From an uncultured Brachyspira sp. (lineage in GTDB: Bacteria > Spirochaetota > Brachyspiria > Brachyspirales > Brachyspiraceae), in contig CAKVCJ010000012.1 of the NCBI GenBank assembly GCA_934725655.1, forward strand, positions 1 to 16,827: a stretch of DNA of 16,827 nucleotides, read 5' to 3'. A program made the translations under genes and the position numbers. Positions 7,974 to 14,482 of this stretch are shown here, piece after piece. The notes below the pieces were generated by a model. The model was not told the DNA's origin, made no database searches, and saw only the letters and a list, made by a program, of their open reading frames with translations. Position 1 is the first letter of the stretch; every line of letters begins with the position of its first letter.

Positions 7974-8003
7974 ATGGAAAGAATTATATTTTCTTTAAGT
8001 TAA
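7974..8003 (+). CDS. Tiny ORF behind the riboswitch (MERIIFSLS), possible leader peptide
   Basis: Nine codons, ATG at 7974 to TAA at 8001-8003, preceded by GAGGAG (7961-7966) with an ideal 7-nt spacer. The ribosome-binding site sits in the loop of the hairpin just after the riboswitch P1. It may be a leader peptide whose translation reports B12 status, the stub of a lost gene, or chance. No family is recognisable in nine residues. Confidence 0.35.
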   Translation: MERIIFSLS

Positions 8004-8029
8004 TTAAATATTCTTATTAAAATTTTTTT
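8000..8029 (+). terminator. Weak candidate terminator after the riboswitch
   Basis: AT-only pairing (TTAAT near 8000-8004 with ATTAA at 8016-8020; alternatively AAGAAT 7979-7984 with ATTCTT 8010-8015) precedes seven T residues at 8023-8029. In addition GAATATTT (7931-7938) inside the aptamer can pair with AAATATTC (8006-8013), which would compete with P1. This could attenuate the riboswitch RNA, but no GC-rich stem exists, so the evidence is thin. Confidence 0.25.
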
Positions 8030-8092
8030 ATTCTGCTTTGTTTCTTTTATCAGAGTTCTTTAGTTTTTTTTATAAAAAATATGTATTTTTTC

Positions 8093-8121
8093 TTGACAAT
8101 CATATGTAATTGTTTTATACT
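8093..8121 (+). promoter_or_regulatory. Predicted sigma70 promoter of the pdu operon
   Basis: TTGACA (8093-8098), a 17-nt spacer and TATACT (8116-8121), one mismatch to consensus overall. The start would be near 8128, giving a leader of about 120 nt of T-rich sequence before pduB. It lies downstream of the riboswitch, so transcripts from it would not contain the aptamer. Confidence 0.78.
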
Positions 8122-8131
8122 ATAGCTATAG
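8120..8131. promoter_or_regulatory. 12-bp palindrome over the pdu transcription start
   Basis: CTATAGCTATAG is a perfect palindrome (also two CTATAG hexamers in tandem) running from the end of the -10 box across the expected start. The position suits a repressor operator. No regulator gene is present in the window and the word is AT-rich, so function is inferred only. Confidence 0.35.
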
Positions 8132-8247
8132 AAATGTATTTTTTGTATTTTTTTGGTTTTTTATCAAAATCATATAAATCGTTTCTTAATTTATAAAATA
8201 ACATCTATTAAAATTATATATTTATTATTTTTAGGAGGATTTTTTAT

Positions 8248-8940
8248 ATGAGTAAAGCTATAGAATTTGTTGGTACTGCTATAGGAGATACAATCGGTCT
8301 TGTTATTGCTAATGTAGATAAAAGCGTATTGGAAAAGATGAATTTTGAGACAAAGTATCGTTCTATTGGTATTATAGGCGGCAGAACAGGAGCAGGCCCT
8401 CATATATTAGCTGCTGATGAAGCAGTAAAAGCTACTAATACTGAAATTGTTTCTATACAATTAGCTCGTGATACTAAAGGCGGAGCAGGACATGGTAACT
8501 TAATTATTTTTGGTTCTGATGATGTATCAGATTCAAGACGTGCAGTTGAGGTTGCTTTAAAAGATTTAGACAGAACTTTTGGAGATGTTTATGGAAATGA
8601 GGCTGGACATATAGAGCTTCAATATACTGCTAGGGCTAGCTATGCTTGTAATAAAGCTTTTGGTGCTCCAGTTGGTAAAGCTTTTGGAATTTGTGTTGGT
8701 GCTCCTGCAGCTATAGGAGTTGTAATGGCAGATACAGCAGTTAAGGCTGCTAATGTAGAAGTAGTTGGATATGCTTCTCCTGCCAATGGTACAAGTTTCT
8801 CAAATGAAGTTATATTACAAATATGCGGTGATTCTGGAGCAGTTAGACAAGCTATAATAGCTGCAAGAGAAATAGGCTGTGAATTATTAGGTACTTTAGG
8901 TTCTAAGCCTAAAAATGACAGACCATCATATATAATTTAA
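8248..8940 (+). CDS. pduB: Microcompartment shell protein PduB (short PduB' form)
   Basis: This 230-aa tandem-BMC-domain protein forms pseudo-hexameric trimers in the Pdu shell facets. It matches Salmonella PduB throughout from EFVGTAIGDT onward, including RTGAGPHI, EAVKATNTE, DTKGGAGHG, FGDVYGNEAGHIELQYTA and the end GSKPKNDRPSYII. The ATG at 8248 has a perfect AGGAGG (8233-8238) at 9-nt spacing, and nothing upstream encodes the roughly 37-residue N-terminal extension of full-length Salmonella PduB. Only the equivalent of PduB' is made. That extension has been linked to attaching the enzyme core to the shell, so attachment must work differently here or be absent. It is the first gene of the operon; in Salmonella pduA precedes it, whereas here the A/J-type genes lie at the other end. 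Confidence 0.95.
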   Translation: MSKAIEFVGTAIGDTIGLVIANVDKSVLEKMNFETKYRSIGIIGGRTGAGPHILAADEAVKATNTEIVSIQLARDTKGGAGHGNLIIFGSDDVSDSRRAVEVALKDLDRTFGDVYGNEAGHIELQYTARASYACNKAFGAPVGKAFGICVGAPAAIGVVMADTAVKAANVEVVGYASPANGTSFSNEVILQICGDSGAVRQAIIAAREIGCELLGTLGSKPKNDRPSYII

Positions 8941-8956
8941 CTATTAGGAGAAGCTC

Positions 8957-10618
8957 ATGAAATCTAAAAGATTTGAAATATTAAGAAATAGACCAGTCAA
9001 TCAGGATGGTTTTGTTGGTGAATGGCCAGAAGTAGGTCTTGTAGCTATGGACGGACCTAATGACCCTAAACCTAGTATAAAAATAGTAAATGGTAAAGTA
9101 GTTGAGCTTGATGGTAAAAAAGCTGAAGATTTTGACTTTATAGATACATTTATTGCTAATTATTCTATAAACTTAGACAATGCTGAAAAAGCTATGGCTA
9201 TTGATTCTAAAAAAATAGCTCTAATGTTATGCGATCCTAATGTAACAAGAAGTGAGATTGTTCCTATAACAACTTCAATAACTCCTGCTAAAATATCAGA
9301 AGTTATGAGCTGTATGAATGTTGTAGAAATGATGATGGCTTTACAGAAAATGAGAGCTAGAAAAACTCCTTCAAATCAATGTCACGTTACCAATGTAAAA
9401 GATAACCCTATACAAATAGCAGCAGATGCGGCAGAAGCAGCAGTTAGAGGTTTTGATGAAGAAGAAACTACTGTAGGTATAGTTCGTTATGCTCCTTTTA
9501 ATGCTTTAGGCTTATTAGTAGGTGCGCAAGTTGGAAGACCTGGCATACTTACTCAATGTTCATTGGAAGAAGCTACTGAATTGTTATTAGGTATGAGAGG
9601 TTTAACTTGTTATGCTGAAACAATATCAGTATACGGAACTGAAAGAGTATTCACAGACGGAGATGATACTCCATATTCTAAAGCTTTCTTAGCATCATCT
9701 TATGCTTCACGCGGTTTGAAAATGCGTTTTACTTCTGGTACAGGAAGTGAGGTGCAAATGGGATATGCTGAAGGTAAATCTATGTTGTACTTGGAAGCTA
9801 GATGTGTATTTATTACAAAAGGTGCCGGAGTACAAGGTTTACAAAATGGTTCAATAAGCTGTATAGGTGTTCCTGGCGGAGTTCCTAGCGGTATTAGAGC
9901 AGTTTTGGCTGAAAACTTAATTACAGAATGTTTGGACTTAGAGGTTGCTTCTGGTAATGACCAAACTTTCTCTCACTCAGATATAAGAAGAACAGCAAGA
10001 ATGTTAATGCAATTCCTACCTGGTACTGACTTTATATTCTCTGGTTATAGTTCTACTCCTAACTATGATAATATGTTTGCAGGTTCTAACTTTGATGCTG
10101 AAGACTTTGATGATATAAACGTTTTACAGAGAGACTTAAAAGTTGACGGCGGATTAAGACCTGTAAAAGAAGAAGAGATAATAGCTGTTAGAAATAAAGC
10201 GGCAAGAGCTATGCAGGCTATATTTGCTGATTTAGGATTCCCTGAAATCACAGACGAAGAAGTAGAAGCTGCAACTTATGCTCATGGCAGTAAAGATATG
10301 CCTGACAGAAATGTTGTAGAAGATTTGAAAGCAGCACAAAGCATACTTACTAATGGAATAACAGGTTTGGATGTAGTTAAAGCTTTATATAGAAAAGGTT
10401 TTGAAGATGTTGCTCAAAGCGTTTTGAATATGTTAAAACAACGCGTTGCTGGAGACTATTTGCATACTTCTGCTATCATTGATAGAAATGGTTATGTTAT
10501 TAGTGCTGTTAATGATGTTAATGATTATCATGGCCCTAGCACAGGTTATCAGATAAGCAAAGAACGTTGGGAAGAAATTAAAAACATTCCTAATGCTATT
10601 AGTCCAGATTCTATTTAA
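8957..10618 (+). CDS. pduC: Diol dehydratase large subunit (PduC)
   Basis: This 553-aa alpha subunit of B12-dependent propanediol dehydratase removes water from 1,2-propanediol (also glycerol) by adenosylcobalamin radical chemistry, giving propionaldehyde (or 3-hydroxypropionaldehyde). It aligns almost without gaps to the 554-aa enterobacterial protein, and the known catalytic positions keep their numbers: Gln141, His143, Glu170, Glu221, Gln296, Ser301, Asp335, Gln336 and Ser362. After Ser301 the loop reads PGGVPSG where Salmonella has PSAVPSG, a change close to the substrate pocket. Downstream genes supply the medium and small subunits. The choice between diol and glycerol dehydratase cannot be made from residues alone; the microcompartment setting favours propanediol. 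It starts 16 nt after pduB with an AGGAG site. Confidence 0.97.
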   Translation: MKSKRFEILRNRPVNQDGFVGEWPEVGLVAMDGPNDPKPSIKIVNGKVVELDGKKAEDFDFIDTFIANYSINLDNAEKAMAIDSKKIALMLCDPNVTRSEIVPITTSITPAKISEVMSCMNVVEMMMALQKMRARKTPSNQCHVTNVKDNPIQIAADAAEAAVRGFDEEETTVGIVRYAPFNALGLLVGAQVGRPGILTQCSLEEATELLLGMRGLTCYAETISVYGTERVFTDGDDTPYSKAFLASSYASRGLKMRFTSGTGSEVQMGYAEGKSMLYLEARCVFITKGAGVQGLQNGSISCIGVPGGVPSGIRAVLAENLITECLDLEVASGNDQTFSHSDIRRTARMLMQFLPGTDFIFSGYSSTPNYDNMFAGSNFDAEDFDDINVLQRDLKVDGGLRPVKEEEIIAVRNKAARAMQAIFADLGFPEITDEEVEAATYAHGSKDMPDRNVVEDLKAAQSILTNGITGLDVVKALYRKGFEDVAQSVLNMLKQRVAGDYLHTSAIIDRNGYVISAVNDVNDYHGPSTGYQISKERWEEIKNIPNAISPDSI

Positions 10619-10628
10619 GGAGTAAGTA

Positions 10629-11303
10629 ATGAATATAGATGAAAAAACTCTAAAATTGATAGTTAGTGAAGTTATAAAAAATATTAATAATAATAATACA
10701 GGCAGCAGTACTACTGTAAATCCTAACCCTAATGTAAGCAGCGACCATCAAGCACCTCCTCCTCTTAATTTTAAAGAGTTAGGCAAGGCTGAAGTTGGTA
10801 AAAATAAATCTGAAGTTGTAATAGGCATAGCTCCTTCTTTCGGACTTCAACAGACTGAAACTATAGTTCATATACCTCATACTCAAGTATTAAGAGAATT
10901 GATTGCAGGTATAGAAGAAGAAGGATTAAAGGCACGTATATTGCGTTTCTTGCATACATCAGATGTTTCTTTTATCGCTAATGCTGCTGCAAAATACAGC
11001 GGTTCAGGAATAGGTATAGGAATACAATCAAAAGGTACTACAGTTATACACCAAAAAGATTTGCTTCCTTTAAGTAATGTTGAATTGTTCCCACAAGCAC
11101 CTCTTTTGGATTTGCCTACTTTTAGGGCTATAGGTAAGAATGCTGCTAAATATGCTAAAGGAGAATCTCCAACTCCTGTACCAGTTCGTAATGATCAGAT
11201 GGCTCGTCCTAAATATCAGGCAATCTCTGCTTTACTTCATATAAAAGAAACTGAACATGTTGTAGATAATGCAGATCCTATAGAGCTATCAATTTCATTA
11301 TAA
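10629..11303 (+). CDS. pduD: Diol dehydratase medium subunit (PduD)
   Basis: This 224-aa beta subunit has the same length as Salmonella PduD and contributes to the cobalamin-binding face of the heterohexamer. Conserved stretches include [62 protein letters not shown] and [11 protein letters not shown]. Residues 1-19 (from [12 protein letters not shown] to KNI) form an amphipathic helix that in this family is the encapsulation peptide. It is followed by an Asn/Ser/Pro-rich linker to about residue 48. The stop of pduC is 10 nt upstream and GGAG overlaps the pduC end. The same N-terminal pattern recurs in PduE and PduP. Confidence 0.96.
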   Translation: MNIDEKTLKLIVSEVIKNINNNNTGSSTTVNPNPNVSSDHQAPPPLNFKELGKAEVGKNKSEVVIGIAPSFGLQQTETIVHIPHTQVLRELIAGIEEEGLKARILRFLHTSDVSFIANAAAKYSGSGIGIGIQSKGTTVIHQKDLLPLSNVELFPQAPLLDLPTFRAIGKNAAKYAKGESPTPVPVRNDQMARPKYQAISALLHIKETEHVVDNADPIELSISL

Positions 11304-11325
11304 TAATTTGCAAGGAGATTAAAGT

Positions 11326-11838
11326 ATGGATGAACAACTTTTAGAAAAAATGATAAAAGAAATAGTTACAAATATTAATAGTACTAATACTAATAATGCT
11401 GGAAATTCTTCTAATAAAAGTAATGTTAATGTTAGTGCTAAAGATTATCCTTTAGGTTATAATAGAAAGGATTTGATAAGAACTTCTACAGGAAAAAGTT
11501 TAGATGATATTACATTAGATGCAGTAATGAATGACAGAGTAGGTCCTAATGATGTTCGTATTACAGCTGAAACTTTGGAATATCAGGCTAAAATTGCAGA
11601 ATCTGCAGGCAGAAAGATTTTTGCTATGAATTTGAGAAGGGCTGCTGAATTAACAAAAATAAGCGATGAAAGAATATTGGAAATATACAATGCTTTAAGA
11701 CCTTTCAGATCAACTAAAGCTGAATTGCTTGCTATAGCTGATGAATTAGAAAACAAATATTCAGCTACAATATCTGCTTCTTTGGTTAGAGAGGCTGCTG
11801 AAGTTTATGAGAAGAGAGATCGTTTAAGAAGAAAATAA
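11326..11838 (+). CDS. pduE: Diol dehydratase small subunit (PduE)
   Basis: This 170-aa gamma subunit completes the (alpha-beta-gamma)2 dehydratase. The core from DYPLGYNRKDL to the Arg/Lys-rich end matches the family, with RITAETLEYQAKIAE, RRAAELTKISDERILE and YNALRPFRSTKAELLAIAD. Residues 1-17 (MDEQLLEKMIKEIVTNI) are a second encapsulation-like amphipathic helix. It is joined to the core by an Asn/Ser/Thr-rich linker (about 18-38) that is more Asn-rich than the Ala/Pro linkers of enterobacteria, in line with genome composition. The gene sits 22 nt after pduD with AAGGAG ahead of the ATG. Confidence 0.96.
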   Translation: MDEQLLEKMIKEIVTNINSTNTNNAGNSSNKSNVNVSAKDYPLGYNRKDLIRTSTGKSLDDITLDAVMNDRVGPNDVRITAETLEYQAKIAESAGRKIFAMNLRRAAELTKISDERILEIYNALRPFRSTKAELLAIADELENKYSATISASLVREAAEVYEKRDRLRRK

Positions 11839-11864
11839 TAATAAATTTTTATTAGGAAGTGTCA

Positions 11865-13694
11865 ATGAAATATATTGCTGGAATAGATATCGGTAATTCT
11901 ACTACTGAGATTGCTGTGGCTAAAGTTAGTGATAATAATGATGTAGAATTTGTTTCTAGTGATTTAGTATTTACCACAGGTATAAAAGGTACTTTTTCAA
12001 ATAAGCATGGTATTTTTGGCGTTCTAAAGAAGAGTTTAGATAAGGTTAATCTTAAAATAGAAGATATATCTTTAATAAGGATAAATGAGGCCACTCCTGT
12101 AATAGGCGATGTTGCAATGGAGACTATAACAGAAACCGTTGTAACAGAGTCTACTATGATAGGTCATAACCCTAAGACTCCCGGAGGTTCTGGAATAGGG
12201 ATAGGAAAAAGTGTTCTTTATGATGATATCTCTAACATAAATAAAGGTGAAGATGTTATAATAGTTATTCCTAATAGTATAGATTTTAAGGATGTTGCAA
12301 ACGCTGTTAATGATGCTGTATCAAGAGGCATTAATATTAACGGTCTCATTCTTCAAAAAGATGACGGTGTACTCGTACAGAATAGGATTGATAAAAATAT
12401 TCCTATAGTTGATGAAGTTTTGCTTATAGATAAAGTTCCTATAGGTATGCTTTGTGCTCTTGAGGTGGCTTTGCCAGGTAAAGTAATTGAAACATTATCT
12501 AATCCTTATGGCATAGCGACTGTATTTAATTTATCTCCTGAGGAAACGCAATCTGTTGTACCTATAGCGAGGGCTTTAATAGGAAACCGTTCGGCTGTTG
12601 TAATAAAAACTCCTGAGGGAAATGTTAAAGAGAGAAGGATTCCTGCTGGTAAATTAAAGATAATTGATGCTAAGAAAAGTTTAGAAGTTGATATAGAAGC
12701 TGGTGCTGAAAAGATTATGTCTACTATAAATAAGGCGGTAGATATAGAAGATATTATTGGAGAGCCCGGTACCAATATTGGCGGTATGATAGAGAAAGTT
12801 AGGCAGACTATGGCTAAGCTTACGAATAAAGATAAAGATGATATAAAAATTCGTGATTTATTAGCTGTTGATACTTTTGTACCAAGAAGTGTAAAGGGCG
12901 GGCTTGCTAATGAGTTTTCTATGGAAAGTGCTGTGGGCATAGCGAGTATGGTAAAATCTGATAGGCTTCAAATGGAAATAATTGCCAATGAGCTTAAGAA
13001 AGATTTGAATATTGATGTTGAAATAGGCGGAGTTGAAGCAGATATGGCTATATTGGGGGCATTAACTACTCCCGGTTCTTCTTCTCCATTGGCTATAATA
13101 GATATGGGGGCAGGAAGTACAGATGCTTCTCTAATAGATAAAGACGGAAAAATATCATATACGCATTTAGCTGGTGCCGGCAATATGGTTACGCTTCTAA
13201 TCAATTCTGAATTAGGTTTAGATGATCTTGAAATGGCTGAAAGAATAAAGAAATATCCTTTAGCTAAAGTTGAAAGTGTATTTCATATAAGGCATGAAGA
13301 TGGTACTGTTCAATTTTTCAAAGAGCCTTTAGACCCTAAATTATTTGCGAGAGTTATAGTGGTAGAAGAAAATAATTTTGTTCCTATAGATTCTGATATA
13401 CCATTAGAAAAAATAAGAATTGTAAGAAGAACAGCAAAAGAAAAAGTATTTGTGTTTAATTCTATAAGGGCATTAGAAACTGTAAGTTCTACAGGTAATA
13501 TAAGAGACATACCTTTTGTAGTATTGGTTGGAGGTTCATCATTAGATTTTGAAATACCTCAAATGGTTATGGATGCTTTATCTCATTATAAGATAGTTGC
13601 TGGAAGGGGAAATATAAGAGGTAAGGAAGGTCCTAGAAATGCAGTTGCTACAGGGCTTATATTAGATTATGTTAGAGCGATGAGGAATAGGTAA
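11865..13694 (+). CDS. pduG: Diol dehydratase reactivase large subunit (PduG)
   Basis: This 609-aa actin/Hsp70-like ATPase, with PduH, ejects damaged cobalamin from inactivated dehydratase so that fresh adenosylcobalamin can enter. It begins MKYIAGIDIGNSTTEIAVA (nucleotide-binding fold) and keeps the near-invariant SLIRINEATPVIGDVAMETI, STMIGHNPKTPGGSG, ETLSNPYGIATVFNLSPEET, LDMGAGSTDAS-like (IDMGAGSTDAS), PFVVLVGGSSLDFE and AGRGNIRGKEGPRNAVATG segments. Length is close to the 610 aa of Salmonella. The ATG at 11865 is chosen; a GTG at 11859 is in frame but lies within the AGGAAG ribosome-binding site. It is 26 nt after pduE and 1 nt before pduH. Confidence 0.96.
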   Translation: MKYIAGIDIGNSTTEIAVAKVSDNNDVEFVSSDLVFTTGIKGTFSNKHGIFGVLKKSLDKVNLKIEDISLIRINEATPVIGDVAMETITETVVTESTMIGHNPKTPGGSGIGIGKSVLYDDISNINKGEDVIIVIPNSIDFKDVANAVNDAVSRGININGLILQKDDGVLVQNRIDKNIPIVDEVLLIDKVPIGMLCALEVALPGKVIETLSNPYGIATVFNLSPEETQSVVPIARALIGNRSAVVIKTPEGNVKERRIPAGKLKIIDAKKSLEVDIEAGAEKIMSTINKAVDIEDIIGEPGTNIGGMIEKVRQTMAKLTNKDKDDIKIRDLLAVDTFVPRSVKGGLANEFSMESAVGIASMVKSDRLQMEIIANELKKDLNIDVEIGGVEADMAILGALTTPGSSSPLAIIDMGAGSTDASLIDKDGKISYTHLAGAGNMVTLLINSELGLDDLEMAERIKKYPLAKVESVFHIRHEDGTVQFFKEPLDPKLFARVIVVEENNFVPIDSDIPLEKIRIVRRTAKEKVFVFNSIRALETVSSTGNIRDIPFVVLVGGSSLDFEIPQMVMDALSHYKIVAGRGNIRGKEGPRNAVATGLILDYVRAMRNR

Positions 13695-13695
13695 T

Positions 13696-14046
13696 ATGGA
13701 TATACCATCTATTATTATATATGACTTAGGAAACATAGATTCTAAATTAATGGAACAGGTTTTATATGGAATAGAGGAAGAGGGGATTCCTTATATATTT
13801 GAAAAGAAAGATGTTGGTGAGTATAGAAATGTGAAGGAGGCATCTTATAAGGCGGCTGTTGCTTCTCAGTTATCTGTGGGGTTAGCTGCGGATGGTGAGT
13901 ATATAGCTGTGCATTACGCTAATTTGGATGAGAATACTCCTTTATTTTTGTATCCTGTGAAGTCAATGAATATGCAGAATATGAGAAGTGTGGGTGCTAA
14001 TTCTGCTAGGCTTGTTAAGGGCGTTTATTTTATACTTAATGATTGA
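13696..14046 (+). CDS. pduH: Diol dehydratase reactivase small subunit (PduH)
   Basis: This 116-aa beta subunit of the reactivase resembles the dehydratase beta subunit fold and swaps with it during reactivation. Conserved features are YGIEEEGIPYIFE near residue 24, SQLSVGLAADGEYIAVHYANL in the middle and the C-terminal NSARLVKGVYF. It starts one base after the pduG stop; GAGGA inside the last pduG codons can serve as ribosome-binding site, so translation is probably coupled for 1:1 output. Size agrees with known PduH proteins. Confidence 0.93.
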   Translation: MDIPSIIIYDLGNIDSKLMEQVLYGIEEEGIPYIFEKKDVGEYRNVKEASYKAAVASQLSVGLAADGEYIAVHYANLDENTPLFLYPVKSMNMQNMRSVGANSARLVKGVYFILND

Positions 14047-14064
14047 TTTAAGGAAGATTTTATT

Positions 14065-14463
14065 ATGGAACTTGGTTTAAATGATGCTTTTATGATGGCT
14101 TTAGAAGGCTTGAAAAAGGCAGGAAGTATACACGTTGATGTTTGTATTTCAATTGTTAATAGCCATGGAGAACAGATATTTTTCTGTAAGATGGATAATG
14201 CTCTTAAGATAAGTGAGAAATTAGCTTTTAAAAAGGCTTACAGCAGTATATCATTAAGGGTTCCTACTTCTGAAATAAAAAAGCTTGTTGATGACAGTTT
14301 ATGCGGGCTTGATAGTGCTATGTCTGGGGAGATTGTTATGTTTGGGGGAGGAATTCCTATATTTAAAGATGGTAAATTATTAGGAGCTATTGGGGTAAGC
14401 GGAGGTGCTGTAGAAGAAGATATTCTTATAGCTAAGTCTGCTTTAGAGGTATTTAATAAATAA
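14065..14463 (+). CDS. Stand-alone PduO C-terminal / GlcG-HbpS domain protein
   Basis: This 132-aa protein is a single GlcG/HbpS (DUF336) domain. It shows the typical N-terminal helix, VCISIVNSHGEQIFF strand segment, SEKLAFKKAYSS helix and the closing GGGIPIFKDGKLLGAIGVSGG block. In enterobacterial Pdu operons this domain is the C-terminal half of PduO, joined to an ATP:cob(I)alamin adenosyltransferase, and the gene sits just before pduP, as here. The adenosyltransferase half is missing, and no remnant of it lies in the 18-nt gap before the gene. Haem or cobalamin binding has been reported for relatives; a conserved-type histidine near the start of the first strand (His23) could be a ligand, but this is inference. 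AGGAAG precedes the ATG. The exact function is unknown. Confidence 0.85.
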   Translation: MELGLNDAFMMALEGLKKAGSIHVDVCISIVNSHGEQIFFCKMDNALKISEKLAFKKAYSSISLRVPTSEIKKLVDDSLCGLDSAMSGEIVMFGGGIPIFKDGKLLGAIGVSGGAVEEDILIAKSALEVFNK

Positions 14464-14482
14464 TTTTTATGGAGAATAATAT

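Noticed and set aside
8191..8403. 70-aa minus-strand ORF over the pduB start
   Set aside because: Overlaps the pduB leader and coding sequence antisense with no recognisable features.
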